A DNA stretch of 64,000 nt from Eleginops maclovinus (lineage: Eukaryota; Chordata; Actinopteri; Perciformes; Eleginopidae). Each line of letters starts with the position of its first letter. Position 1 is the stretch's first letter. The DNA lies in contig NC_086352.1 of assembly GCF_036324505.1 (NCBI RefSeq), positions 29,034,312 through 29,098,311 of the forward strand. The letters run 5' to 3'. Position numbers and translations under genes: made by a program. The notes under the pieces were generated by a model that saw nothing but the letters and a program-made list of their open reading frames with translations, was not told the origin of the DNA and made no database searches. Below are positions 1 through 25,173 of the stretch, in pieces.

Positions 1-333
1 TCAGCAAAATCCGGCAGAATGAGAAGCAGCATTTGTCTGGCTGAAATCAGGGACCCATTGTCTTAAAAATGGATATGAACTAAAAGGATTTCAATGGATG
101 TAGTGTAAGTAAGCTTGATGGACATAGCCAGTCACTAAGAGGAGCAGATATAACCAAATGTACATTTTAAAATACAGAAACTCCTCCAAAGAATTGTATC
201 TATAAATCTATTTCCTGTTACTACAGCCTGTTCCATTTACAAATATTTAGAGTACCATTTCTTTGGCGCACAATGCTTTTTGTTATTTCTTTAACAATGT
301 TTAGAGTGTGCTCTCTCTTTGTACATTTCCCAG

Positions 334-3536
<3,203 letters not shown>

Positions 3537-5040
3537 ACCCCCTCCAGCCCCAAGGACCAGACACTGGACTCGCAGAAACAGCAAATTGTAAACTGGGATA
3601 AAACGGGGAAAGGTTATTCTGGCAGTGCTCTAACTGCTGTTTATCACTGTATTATATCCAAACTGTTTCTGTGCCAATCAATACTACATATTTGTGTTGT
3701 ATTGTCAATTCCCCTTCATCAAAAACATGTCAAAAAAGGGAATAAACGTCGAAGTATGCACAAAAGTATACCTTTTTTCTGGTATGCTGATACGTCAGAA
3801 GATGGAAAGTGAAGGAAGAATGGAAAAGAGTTTTCAGAGAGTCACAAAGAGACTGCGTGTAAATGTATCTATACTGCAAAGTAAATGTGAGAGCCAAATA
3901 TAAGACTGAGGCCCTATTTACACCTGGACTGAGTGGATCTACCCAACGAGGAGGAAGCATCAAACGGGCATTATTTCTCCAGTGCAAACAGACTTGTAAA
4001 TTATGGAAAAATGGAGGAAAGGTGCTCTTTTCTCCCATATTCTCCTGGAAAAAGGAGATAGTAAATATGTGAAATATGCACAAACTTCAATCTGGTCAGT
4101 ACCACACTACCTGTATAATTCTGGGATTTTTACATATTTGTTTCTTATTTCCTGTTTACATATTTAAAGGTCCTGACAGGGATCTATATTTTCTCTCTGA
4201 AAATGTATTTTTTTGTAATTACTGTAGACAGAGTGGTGTATTGGATGTACACTTACTGTACACTAGTGATTATTAATGTGATTTTCTTTTGTTGTGTCAA
4301 CTTTAATACGCATGCCAAAGAGTATTCAAAAGATAATATTAGCCAGAATTACCTTTAATAGGTCCTTTGGTGCAAACTGAATACTGTCATCTGACTGTCC
4401 TCACATGCAAACAAATTCAAAATGCTTTTTGGGAACAGATTGTCATGTTTGATGGTTTTTCAATGAATCGATAAATAATGTGACCTATGACAAAGTGGAA
4501 TTTGTCCAAGAGGACAGCTTCAAATGTCCTAAACTGAAAGATATTCAGTTTCTATCACTTTATGGAAAGAAAAAGCTGAATATTATCACATTTCTTTGCT
4601 TGAAAATGATGAATCCATTCACAAAATAGTTGAACAAATGTACTCATTATTGAAGTATGAATGCACTGTTGTTTTTTTGCAGCAAGGTCAAAAGTGGAAG
4701 CCAATCAATTACTTCAACCATTTTTATATTTCATAGGAAACAGATCTGTAATGTGTGAAATCCTGCTGGATTTTTCAATGACATGCAGATCACTTTTGGT
4801 AAAAATGCTCACAATTTTAAATTTGCAAATAGCAATAACAGGACATGTTGACAATCAGATGTGAACCGCTTTGTTTTCCCATGTATTCATTTCCTACTTG
4901 TGTGCCATTTGCCCTAACTTTATCTTGCTAGTTACGCCTTTCCTTAAGCTTTGTTCATAATGAATAGTTTAAACTACAGTAGATGTATTGAGTGCTCCGT
5001 GGTCATTTTGTTTCAAGCCCTTAACTTAATAAAGTCGTCA
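3537..5040 (+). other. megf11: MEGF11 3' UTR
   Basis: No coding potential is visible after the TAG stop. The stretch is AT-rich, and AATAAA at 5028-5033 is the best candidate poly(A) signal. The exact cleavage site cannot be seen. Confidence 0.6.
5028..5033 (+). terminator. megf11: Candidate poly(A) signal of MEGF11
   Basis: AATAAA hexamer about 1.5 kb after the stop codon. It is the last good hexamer before the minisatellite begins. Confidence 0.5.
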
Positions 5041-5455
5041 TAGCTCAGGGGAGTGGTGTCATGTCTTGTTACGAAGCAGAGAAGCAACCTAAACTGCTTC
5101 TGGTAAAGCATTTAAACAGCTGTGGTCATCAAGAAATGGGGTTAAACAAATGTGTGTCTTCTGCATATCAACAATATTTTTACATCACGATGACTGATCA
5201 TGTTTCCCAAAGAGAGTTTGTTAGACTAAACTGGAAATAGTTAGCAGCCTGTGTGTTAAATAAAAAGTAAGTAGCATTATCTGTTGCTTTTTGTATACAC
5301 ACAATAGTAGTTTGTGTGTGTGACTTTGTGATCCTCTGATAATTTATCTAGCGCCATAACTAGGGAACAGTTAAAGAAAATATTTGTTTAATAATGACAT
5401 TTCTGTAAAAACAATTAATTTTGTTGCAAATTCAAGCGTGTTACCTTAACTCTAA

Positions 5456-6250
5456 ATGGTGAACCTGTTAGCGTTGTCATTTTGAGCTTAGCATTATCAT
5501 TTTGAACTTATTAGCATTATCATTTTAAACTTATTAGCATTATCATTTTAAAGTTGTTAGCATTATCATTTTAAACTTATTAGCATTATCATTTTAAACT
5601 TGTTAGCATTATCATTTTAAACTTGTTAGCATTATCATTTTAAACTTGTTAGCATTATCATTTTAAAGTTGTTAGCATTATCATTTTAAACTTATTAGCA
5701 TTATCATTTTAAACTTGTTAGCATTATCATTTTAAACTTGTTAGCATTATCATTTTAAACTTGTTAGCATTATCATTTTAAACTTATTAGCATTATCATT
5801 TTAAACTTGTTAGCATTATCATTTTAAACTTATTAGCATTATCATTTTAAACTTGTTAGCATTATCATTTTAAACTTATTAGCATTATCATTTTAAACTT
5901 GTTAGCATTATCATTTTAAAGTTGTTAGCATTATCATTTTAAACTTATTAGCATTATCATTTTAAACTTGTTAGCATTATCATTTTAAAGTTGTTAGCAT
6001 TATCATTTTAAACTGGTTAGCATTATCATTTTAAACTGGTTAGCATTATCATTTTAAACTTGTTAGCATTATCATTTTGAGCTTGTTAGCATTATCATTT
6101 TGAACTTGTTAGCATTATCATTTTAAACTTGTTAGCATTATCATTTTAAACTTGTTAGCATTATCATTTTAAAGTTGTTAGCATTATCATTTTGAGCTTA
6201 TTAGCATTATCATTTTGAGCTTATTAGCATTATCATTGTAAGCTGGTTAG
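5456..6250. repeat. 23-bp minisatellite, about 34 copies
   Basis: The unit GTTAGCATTATCATTTTAAACTT recurs head to tail for about 800 bp, in two pieces GTTAGCATTATC and ATTTTAAACTT. Variants at a few fixed positions (AACTTG/AACTTA/AAGTTG/GAGCTT) are interspersed. The array is degenerate at both edges (GTTAGCGTTGTC at the left, CATTGTAAGCTGG at the right). Every unit carries TTATCA, the reverse complement of the GATA-factor core TGATAA. The array lies between the MEGF11 3' end and the LINE and contains no ORF. Confidence 0.95.
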
Positions 6251-6275
6251 CCTTTCAGTGGGAGAATGTTAGCAT

Positions 6276-6310
6276 TGAAGCTTCGTATAACTTGAATATA
6301 CGAAGCTTCA
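6276..6310. repeat. Perfect 14-bp inverted repeat with loxP-like arms
   Basis: The left arm TGAAGCTTCGTATA (6276-6289) and right arm TATACGAAGCTTCA (6297-6310) are exact reverse complements around the 7-bp spacer ACTTGAA. The inner nine bases CTTCGTATA are shared with the arms of P1 loxP, but the outer bases and the spacer differ, so this is not loxP itself. It lies directly beside the minisatellite. A hairpin or cruciform is the plain reading. Confidence 0.85.
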
Positions 6311-7116
6311 CTTTAGTTGAAGATAGCCACTAGCATTGCGGGAGACTTGTTGGACTCTACTCAACTTTAGTGTTGTTGCGTTACATTATCTGAATTGTTT
6401 TTGAAAGAAACACTAGATAGAACCTTTTTTGTTAGTGTTTAGTAACACTTGTGCTTGTGACAAGTTCACAATTCTGTCATTTTAAAGACCCTGTGCAGAG
6501 CTTGGTAACACCCAGACAGATGTTTCCACTTAAAACACTGATTAGACCTCGTTTAGGGTCACCTGCTATCCTCATTTGTGTCTAATTACATTGCTCTCAT
6601 CTCACCCAAGCCAAAAAAAAACTATTTAGGATCAAGATTTGTTGCTTTATCTCATGGGCCCTATACGCTCTCTGTGATTTTCTGTACCAAATACTTTTTA
6701 ATTTGTTAGGCTACTAATCAAAGAGACACCATACACATGGTGAGTACCCACTCTTTCATTTGAGGTTGTGAGAAAAAGGTCAATGATATAGAAGTATACA
6801 CAGAAAATAGATAGGGGTTAAGTTGGGTTTAGTGGCAATTGATGTCCAGAGGCATGGTTTTGTCCCTCTAAGTTAGTGAATTTACTAAAACAGAGAAATG
6901 ATGCAAATCCACACATCCACTTAAAGGATGGATCCAGTTGTAAACTAACAGAGATCCATTCCAACCAAACTACATCTTTAACATTTCTTATTGGATATTT
7001 AGATTTTATTATATACTTTACTGTTTACTGTTTGTTTACTTATTACCAGACTTTCATTTATTTTGTATTTCCTGATAACATGCGAGTAAAAATCTGTTCC
7101 ATTACATGATTCCATT
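6311..7116. other. AT-rich spacer before the LINE
   Basis: No exon, RNA gene or recognisable transposon end was found. Several ORFs under 80 codons look random. The 5' end of the LINE may lie inside this stretch, but no boundary or target duplication could be placed. Confidence 0.4.
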
Positions 7117-9957
7117 TTGTTTGTTTTTAACTTTTTTTGCAACATGCAAACCGCCCAAGCGAGCCCTATCATCCAATATGGTAGAGAACAACTTTTACAC
7201 ATCAGGTCGCTGGTGGACAGCAATAATCCACGACGACCTGCAAACAATGGAGAGTCTCCGTGTTTACCTGCTGGAGCTCTACCTGTGGAGCGCAGGAGGA
7301 AGAGACCACGAGGTTCCCGGGCCGGGGTCCTGGTCAGGCTGAGGAAACGTGAAAACAGGCCTCCTCTACCGAGTTTACTTCTGGCAAATGTCCAATCCCT
7401 GGATAATAAGCTGGACGAACTCCGTAGCAGGGTGGCATTTCAACGGGACATTAAGACCTGTAATGTTTTGGTTTTCACGGAGACTTGGCTCGACCCCACG
7501 ATACCGGACGCCGCCATTGCTCCACACGGATTCTCCATTCATCGCCAGGACCGGACAATAAACTCAGGGAAGAGCAAGGGAGGAGGTGTCTGCTTCATGA
7601 TTAACAACAACTGGTGCTCAGATGTGGAGATCATTTCTTCGGACTGTTCTCCCAGCCTCGAGCACATCATGATCGGATGCCGGCCTTTTTATCTGCCGAG
7701 GGAGTTCACATCTGTTGTTCTAACAGCAGTGTATGTTCCGCCGCACGCTGACAACAACACAGCGCTGGAGGAGCTGTATGGGATTATCGACAGGACAGAG
7801 ACTTCTCGGCCAGAGGCCGCATTTATTGTGGCCGGGGATTTTAACAGAGCCAACATGAAGAAAGTCCTGCCGAAATACTATCAGCACGTCAGCTGCCCCA
7901 CGCGCGGTGGAAATACACTGGACCATGTTTACACTCCTTTCCGGCATGGATATAAAGCCCTCCCCCGCCCCCCCTTCGGCAAGTCAGACCACATATCTCT
8001 TCTTCTGCTCCCCGTTTACCGGCAGAGACTGAAGAGGGACCGACCTGTGACAAGGACAGTGCAGCGTTGGTCCGAGCAGTCTGACTCTGCTCTCCGCCAC
8101 TGCTTTGGCATCACGGAGTGGTGTGTGTTTGAGGAGGACGATATAAACAAACACACTGACGCGGTGATTTGCTACATCGGCAAATGCATCGATGACGTCG
8201 TGCCGCGGATTACTGTACGGACATTCCCAAATGAGAAGCCCTGGATAAACGGCGAGGTCCGAGCTAAACTTAAAGCACGGGCCATCGCGCACAGCGGCGG
8301 TGATTTGGATGAGTACAGGAATTCCAGGTATGCACTCCGGAGAGCTATTAGCAGTGCGAAAAGACAATACAGGGACAAGGTGGAGTCGAACTACAAGGGC
8401 TCCAACGCCAGAAATATGTGGTCTGGACTAAAAACAATAACAGACTACAAAAGGACAACGAGTGGTGCTGAGGAAGTGTCTGCATCTCTCCCAGATGAAC
8501 TGAACACATTTTATGCACGCTTTGAGAAGCCCCCGGCTGTGGAGGCACAAAAGGCCCAGGATCCCTGCTCACTGGTTTTAACCAGTGCAGATGTGTGTAG
8601 ATCTCTGAAAAGGATCAACACACACAGGGCTCCAGGACCTGATGGCATCCCTGGCCGTGCTCTCAAGGTGTGTGCAGTTCAGCTGGCAGATGTGTTCACA
8701 GACATTTTCAATAGGTCACTGCTCCAGTCTGTAGTCCCCACATGTTTTAAAGAGTCCATCATTGTCCCTGTCCCCAAAAAGACAAAACCCATCTGCCTCA
8801 ATGACTACCGCCCAGTTGCACTCACCTCCATCATCATGAAGTGCTTTGAGCGGTTAGTCAAAACTTTTATCACCTCCTCCCTCCCTGACTCACTGGACCC
8901 CCTGCAGTTTGCCTACAGAGCAAACAGGTCCACGGATGATGCCATCTCCCTCACCCTCCACACTGCCCTCTCCCACCTGGACCAGAGGAACACTTATGTG
9001 AGAATGCTGTTCATTGACTACAGTTCAGCATTCAACACCATTGTGCCCTCCAAGCTCATCATTAAGCTCAGGGACCTTGGGCTCAACAGCGCCCTCTGTG
9101 ACTGGATCATGAGCTTCCTGACGGGCAGATCCCAGGCAGTGCGGATGGGGAACATCACATCCTCCACCTTGACCCTCAACACCGGAGCCCCTCAGGGTTG
9201 TGTGCTCAGCCCTCTCCTCTACTCCCTGTTCACGCACGACTGCGTGGCCACACACAGCTCCAACACCATCATCAAGTTTGCTGACGACACGACCGTCATC
9301 GGCCTGATCACAGACGGCGACGAGACGGCGTACAGAGAGGAGGTCAGAGCCCTGACATCTTGGTGCCAGGACAACAACCTCCATCTCAACGTCAGCAAAA
9401 CAAAGGAGCTGATTGTGGACTACAGGAAGAGGCAGAGAGAGGCACACACACCCATCACCATCGACGGGACTCCTGTGGAGAGAGTCAGCAGCTTCAGGTT
9501 CCTCGGGGTAAACATCAGTGAGGACCTGACATGGACACATCACACCAGGGTCATATCCAAGACGGCTCGACAGCGGCTCTTCTTCCTCCGCAGGCTGCGG
9601 AAGTTCAACATGGACTCCAGGATACTCTGCAACTTCTACAGGTGCACCATCGAGAGTATCCTGACTGGCTGCATCACCGCCTGGTATGGCAGTTGCACCG
9701 CCCTCAACCGTAAGACTCTACAGAGGGTGGTGAAAACTGCTCAGCACATCACCAGGACGGAGCTGCCATCCATGGAGGACCTCTACACCCAGCGGTGTAG
9801 GAAGAAGGCCGGTAGGATATTAAAGGACCCCCATCACCCCAGCAACAATCTGTTCTGTCTGCTGCCGTCTGGCAGACGGTACCGCAGCATCCGGACCAAG
9901 ACCACCAGACTCAGAGACAGTTTTATACCACAGGCTATAAGACTACTGAACTCCTGA
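7117..9957 (+). CDS. L2-type LINE ORF2: endonuclease plus reverse transcriptase
   Basis: An uninterrupted reading frame of up to 946 codons. An ATG at 7144 (MQTAQAS) is a more natural start than the first ATG at 7117. Order: a short basic N-terminus with YGREQLLHIR and RRRKRPRG; an APE-like endonuclease with LANVQSLDNKLDEL, FTETWLDP, AGDFN near residue 241 and GKSDHISLL near residue 289; then a reverse transcriptase with RAPGPDGIPG, APQGCVLSPLLYSLF and the catalytic FADDT near residue 720; and a C-terminal region ending in SGRRYRS. This layout fits the L2/CR1 (jockey-group) LINEs common in fish. It copies its RNA at a nicked target. No stop or frameshift interrupts the frame, so the copy is young or still competent. 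No separate ORF1 was recognised upstream, so the 5' end may be truncated. Confidence 0.93.
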   Translation: MFVFNFFCNMQTAQASPIIQYGREQLLHIRSLVDSNNPRRPANNGESPCLPAGALPVERRRKRPRGSRAGVLVRLRKRENRPPLPSLLLANVQSLDNKLDELRSRVAFQRDIKTCNVLVFTETWLDPTIPDAAIAPHGFSIHRQDRTINSGKSKGGGVCFMINNNWCSDVEIISSDCSPSLEHIMIGCRPFYLPREFTSVVLTAVYVPPHADNNTALEELYGIIDRTETSRPEAAFIVAGDFNRANMKKVLPKYYQHVSCPTRGGNTLDHVYTPFRHGYKALPRPPFGKSDHISLLLLPVYRQRLKRDRPVTRTVQRWSEQSDSALRHCFGITEWCVFEEDDINKHTDAVICYIGKCIDDVVPRITVRTFPNEKPWINGEVRAKLKARAIAHSGGDLDEYRNSRYALRRAISSAKRQYRDKVESNYKGSNARNMWSGLKTITDYKRTTSGAEEVSASLPDELNTFYARFEKPPAVEAQKAQDPCSLVLTSADVCRSLKRINTHRAPGPDGIPGRALKVCAVQLADVFTDIFNRSLLQSVVPTCFKESIIVPVPKKTKPICLNDYRPVALTSIIMKCFERLVKTFITSSLPDSLDPLQFAYRANRSTDDAISLTLHTALSHLDQRNTYVRMLFIDYSSAFNTIVPSKLIIKLRDLGLNSALCDWIMSFLTGRSQAVRMGNITSSTLTLNTGAPQGCVLSPLLYSLFTHDCVATHSSNTIIKFADDTTVIGLITDGDETAYREEVRALTSWCQDNNLHLNVSKTKELIVDYRKRQREAHTPITIDGTPVERVSSFRFLGVNISEDLTWTHHTRVISKTARQRLFFLRRLRKFNMDSRILCNFYRCTIESILTGCITAWYGSCTALNRKTLQRVVKTAQHITRTELPSMEDLYTQRCRKKAGRILKDPHHPSNNLFCLLPSGRRYRSIRTKTTRLRDSFIPQAIRLLNS

Positions 9958-10370
9958 GCTGTGTGAATGTCTACTCACATCTGTTTATAGTACACACATA
10001 CATATATATTATACACATCTGCCATACATATCTGTTTATAGTACACATATCTATATATTGTACATATCTGCCATATACATCTGCTATACATAATATATGC
10101 ATCTGTCCATACCTCCTCATTCAACAGTGTAAAGTATTTAAATACTTTCAATGTATTCCACATATGTATATATTTCACATCCTCAAATCTTTATTGTTAA
10201 CATTGTAAATATTCTTCTCTCTTTTTCACTATTTTATTTATCTTTTGCACCATGCATGTTGAGTTGTTGGAGGAGCACGCGACATAAGATTTTCATTGCC
10301 AACATATACGCTGTATCTGCTGTGCATATGACAAATAAAACCTTGAAACCTTGAAACCTTGAAACCTTGA
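7117..10370 (+). mobile_element. L2-like LINE, near full length, with short 3' tail repeat
   Basis: The ORF is followed by about 400 bp of 3' UTR, an AATAAA at 10334-10339, and a terminal run of four TTGAAACC-type units (about 10340-10370). L2-clade elements end in short tandem repeats rather than poly(A), which supports the assignment. Target duplications could not be identified, and the 5' boundary is uncertain. Confidence 0.8.
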
Positions 10371-11117
10371 TCAAATAACTTAAGGGAACTAATTATACAG
10401 TGTCTCGCTGTTATTAGTAAGTAAATAGTTACCATTAATTAGAATACTGCAGAGTTGGCGAACAGTTTAGCTATTTGCTATTCTATATTGGAACAGACAA
10501 GAGGACAGATTACTTCCTGTATAGATGATGTTCCTTCATCACCCTTTTTGATCAAAATGGCACAAATTTGTCATGGTCACTGGGATATTGTATTTAGACG
10601 TTGGCCAAATGTAATTATAATAATACAAGGAGTTCAGTAAAAATCAGGGTTAGGGTTAGGGTCTGTATTATTGTGTGAAAGGGTGGATGCTGACTTGTTT
10701 TTGTAAAATAGATTTTAGGGGTCATTTGAGACTGGAAAAGTGCTATATTAATGCAATCCATTTATCAAGATTTGGTAACAATTTCATGTCATTTGTAGGG
10801 CGGGTAGCAATACACAGGCTTAAAGAAAATGCATAAAAACTGCTAAAGCAAATGGGCGTGGCTTATCTTTCAGACTTCTAAACTTAGTGAAATGTTTAGG
10901 TAGTTGTTTTACCATCTAGCCAGATTCCCCCACATGTTAACCTGCATTGTTCCCCAGCAGTAATCGGTGATGTAGGGTTAGGGCAGATGGATGGTTCTCC
11001 GAATATGCATGGGCGAGTAACCACACTCAGAGACAGAGATTCATTGTTTTACAGTTGAATCATGTTAGAACTGTGAAGTAAAATACAAGATTATATAAAG
11101 GTTTAAGACTGGTGCGC
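10371..11117. other. Intergenic spacer between the LINE and the RAB11A 3' end
   Basis: No gene is seen. A short telomere-like run GGGTTAGGGTTAGGGT occurs at 10647-10662. Single TTAGGG motifs recur near 10975, too few to be a telomeric array. Confidence 0.4.
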
Positions 11118-11123
11118 TTTATT
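11118..11123 (-). terminator. rab11a: Candidate poly(A) signal of RAB11A
   Basis: TTTATT on the + strand is AATAAA on the gene strand. It lies about 2.4 kb beyond the RAB11A stop. Other hexamers may be used. Confidence 0.4.
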
Positions 11124-11539
11124 AAGATGAACTGATAACTTAAGATATAGACACAATTGTACAATTTATCAATCTGTACAAAAACATAAAACCATTCATT
11201 TTGACCCCCCTCACATTTAACCCTCCAAATTCAGTGAAATGACATCATTTCACTCTTAACACGTTTTCACTGGAATTACAGTCAGTATAGAGTTCAATAT
11301 AGTAAAAAAAAGAAATCAAAAAACACAATTTAAAATAAAATACACAGAACAATGGAGGTACATGAATCAGAAATCATATTTTCAGAAGAAAGGAATCACT
11401 TTATCCTCAGCTCCGTGAGTGTGGGGGGGGCTTCGGCTGGCGGCGCCATCTGTTCTATGAAACGCCATTGGCACCGCCAGCCAGGCTCACACACTCCGGA
11501 GCTACCCATCCACCCTTGACACACAGACACACACACACA

Positions 11540-11627
<88 letters not shown>

Positions 11628-13520
11628 GTCTGCTAACACCACCACACACGGTCACAGCTATTACCTGGAAACTCAACAGAACACACACTCGGGAGGTTAT
11701 TTTTAAGCAAAGTAGGTTGTTAGTGAGGCATCTGGACACATCTATTAGCTAACCCTCAGTGGATTTCATGGACAGTAATGATAGCTACGTAAGGCGATAC
11801 GACACTGAGTTGCAGTCGTAACAGAAAGCCATGCATCGTGTTGAAGTCAGAGGCAGCTCGGTGTACGTAGGCTTAATGTGACGGGGACAACACCAGGAGC
11901 GGGGTTCATGGTGGAGGAGGATGATGAAGGTGAGCTGTTAGCAGGTGATGAGAGGCGTGTCGGGACAGGTGAAGGAGGCACTGTGACCAGAAGTTGGCAA
12001 GGATGTGTCTGAATCCCTAAAGTGTTTCCTTGATTCCTCACCTCGTCATCAAGCCTTTTTTTGTTAGTTTGAGGATTTAAAGGAAAGATGTTTGAGACTC
12101 AGGCCATATTTTGGTTTTTGATAAGTGGCACCGTCCTAACAGCGGTTCATATTATCTGACAAGAGGTCCAGATTCTCCTTGTGCAGTAAAAATCTAACCC
12201 TAGACAAGAAAGCATGTATTAACGATCGGTGCAAGGTTGTGACGTTCATGAAAGCAGCCTACAGGGTGAAAGACATGTCCTATTTCTTAGGTGCGTCCTA
12301 ACTACAGTTCTGTGGTGACATGCTAAGTATAATTTGCAGGAGATTTTTTGATTATAATCTCATTGAGTATCACAAGAACATTACATCTCATACTTCCTCT
12401 GCTTTTTAATTCCTTCATTTGCACTAAGAAAAAAGATCAAAACAGCCAAGTGCTAGTTTCTGCATAGTCGTAGTCAAAACATGAATGAAGCATTCTGTTC
12501 CCCTAAGCAACAAAAGGACTACTATGTCTTCGATCAGGGTATCATTCTCAGTATTCTCTGCGTGAAGCCACACGGAGACTTAAAGTACAACATGAAAAAT
12601 CTGAATATACACGAGTTGTGTTGAGCTTTCACCACGACATTACACACACCCTCAAGGCAATGATAGTGTTCTACAAAGAGTCCAGATTGAGTCCTTCTCC
12701 GAGTAAACATGCAGCACAGCAGAGACATGCAAAGCTGCCCGACCCCTACCGCAAGGAAGACGCGCTGCATGCCCGCTCCCGCCCGACTCTTCCCACTGCG
12801 CTAACCGAAGCTCGGCAAAATAACTCTTTACGTTTCAAGAGCATCGTATTCACAGCAATCAGATCAAATGGTATGACACTACCGGAGCAGAGAGTCTACT
12901 CTGCGCTCCATACAGCCACATGTTTCCAAAACAGTACATTGCACTAAAGAGGAGGGGGGGGGGAGGGGATAAAATGAGAAGAGGAGAAGCTTTTATACGG
13001 GAATACACTTCAGAGCAACTTCGATGTGCTTTAAATTCATATATACCTAGTAGAAGATAGAGATCATAAAAAAATGTGAAGAAATCAACATGAGCACAAA
13101 GTATGGAACAGAAATCACATTCATAGATTAAGACCTGTGTGACATGTCAGCGCGTCTAATGAAATCTAAAGTGATATGAAATGCCTGCTGCCTGCTGCCT
13201 GCTGTCCTGCAGTAGCCTAACGACAGGGGGCTCTGCTTGGGGGGGGTCTCCCCCACGCGGTGACTTCTTATACTGGGATATATTTACCTGGGGGGGGGGG
13301 GTGGGGTTAGGGCAGGTACAGGTTAGATGCAGAGGGGGGGGTCACAGCCCTGAAGCTGTGGCTTGTCCCTCCCACACCAACAGTACACTGAGGCAGTCTA
13401 TTTTCTGAGGGCGGGGCTTCGGGAGGTGAGAGCCAGGGGAGGGAGGGGAGGCGAGGACTGTGGAAAGAGGAGGGGGGTATAGGAGGGGGGAGGGGGTAGC
13501 AGCTGATCCGCGGAGCTGGG
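11124..13520 (-). other. rab11a: RAB11A 3' UTR region
   Basis: No exon is seen here. On the gene strand it carries a (GT)n run of about 50 units (11522-11623 on the plus strand as CA) and several long C runs (G runs on the plus strand near 12950, 13240, 13290 and 13340). The UTR length is inferred from the first convincing poly(A) signal. Confidence 0.45.
11522..11623. repeat. (CA)n microsatellite
   Basis: About 50 CA units with two G interruptions at the left edge. Probably transcribed as GU repeats in the RAB11A 3' UTR. Confidence 0.97.
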
Positions 13521-18901
<5,381 letters not shown>

Positions 18902-19080
18902 CGTCTTATTGGGAAATGGTAAGTCCAAGATTTAATTTGCTTTAATTAAAGTAAGGCGATGATCTACTGTATTTTACTCTTCTTCCAACGGGAATCTGTT
19001 TGGAAGCCCTACTTCCGTAAGTCCTTCTTCTTCTCTGGCTGAGTATCAGCACCACAGAGAGAAAACTCCGAAACCTAGTG
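18902..19080 (-). promoter_or_regulatory. rab11a: RAB11A 5' UTR and probable promoter region
   Basis: Lies directly upstream of the RAB11A start codon. The transcription start is not determinable. No TATA box is obvious. The next gene, SH2D7, reads in the same direction and ends about 1 kb further right. Confidence 0.4.
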
Positions 19081-19803
19081 GTCGGTAAATGGAACTACAT
19101 AACACTTTTTTTTTTTTTACCGTTTTGAGCATGTAACAGAGGTGGAGACTGTTTTCAGATCCTTTACTTAGTTGAAAGTACTATAGCATGCCGTGAAAAT
19201 ACTCAAAATACTCATATGAATTGACCAATGGGCTGTTATAATTCCCAACACCTGTTAAAAATCTTCAGTAGGTTCAATCAGCGCTGTTCCCCTTAATACA
19301 CATCATAACAATTTGTTTAATGATAGGATCGTTCATTCAAGTCAAAATACACCCGAATTATTGACCAGGAACACCTCTGTGAGGATTTTCATTTCATATC
19401 ATTTGTATTATATCTGCAGCAGCAGTTGTCACGATCTTTCTGTATCGCCTCGGGGGTTGAATTCAAATGTTTGGGTGTGACGGACCTGCTCCTGTCAAAC
19501 ATACTGGCTGCTAGACCTGTGATGAAAATAATTATTGTTTTGCATTGATGTCATTCTGTTTTGCGGGCCAGTTCTAAACGCTCTTGTTGTTTGATGGTTT
19601 TTTTTAATTTAATTTTTATGGATCCATACTGAGAGATTAGATAGAGATTATCGTTTATTCCATTTCATTAAAAAATCATAAGATACAAAACATTTTAAAG
19701 TAAAAGAACACAATAAACCATTGCAGGCATCCACTTCTCTAGATTTTCTTACTTAATAAAAACAACAAATTATCAAACAGTTAATTCCACACGCTGAATC
19801 CAT

Positions 19804-19809
19804 TTTATT
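19804..19809 (-). terminator. sh2d7: Candidate poly(A) signal of SH2D7
   Basis: TTTATT on the plus strand (AATAAA on the gene strand) about 100 nt past the stop codon. A second candidate is near 19652. Confidence 0.5.
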
Positions 19810-19907
19810 TCTTGTTATCCGGAAAAAATCTCTTCCAAATAATATTCTGCAAATAAAAGAAAAAAGACGTACATTTAGATATTTCTGCTCCAAATAACAT
19901 CCACACC

Positions 19908-24901
<4,994 letters not shown>

Positions 24902-24980
24902 CCTACGGAAGAGTATTAGGGCCACATGAAGAGAACATATTTTTTAAATTTTCGAGAAAAAAAGTCGAAATTTCTGAGAA
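24902..24980 (+). repeat. Left terminal inverted repeat of the outer transposon
   Basis: Pairs with 40325-40407. The outermost 36 bases match without a break, and the inner part matches with a few differences and a shifted register in the AAAAAAA/GTCGAAA repeats. Confidence 0.9.
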
Positions 24981-25038
24981 AAAAAGTTGAAATCTTCGAG
25001 AAAAAAAGTCAGAATTTTCGAGAAAAAAAGTCAGAAAT

Positions 25039-25173
25039 CTGCCAGGAACGGCGAAAGTGGGCTACGAGTCCCTCAAAACAGAGCCTTCGGTAGAAGTGGG
25101 CTATGAGTCACTCCAGTTACAGGATGGCATGAGGAGGGCGTCGGGATCGATCGGCATGCCATGGCTGCATCAG
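25039..25173 (+). pseudogene. Candidate 5' exon of the outer transposon's plus-strand gene
   Basis: Open frame with a doubled motif VGYESL, then LQDGMRRASGS and PWLHQ, ending in a perfect donor CAG/GTGAGT at 25174. The Harbinger element begins eight bases into the presumed intron. Its phase does not directly fit the next recognised exon at 31932, so an exon may be missing or the link may be wrong. Confidence 0.4.

Noticed and set aside
5456..6250. CRISPR array
   Set aside because: Units are contiguous 23-mers with no unique spacers, in a vertebrate genome.
6276..6310. A genuine P1 loxP site from an engineered line
   Set aside because: The outer arm bases and the spacer differ from loxP, and the surroundings show no vector sequence.
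9025..9543. 172-codon minus-strand ORF inside the LINE
   Set aside because: Antisense shadow of the reverse transcriptase frame.
10647..10662. Interstitial telomere repeat
   Set aside because: Fewer than three TTAGGG units. Similar single motifs occur elsewhere by chance.
11455..11739. ORFs encoding Cys-Val or Thr-His runs
   Set aside because: Translation of the CA/GT microsatellite. The same holds at 26218, 32073, 39248 and 43698.
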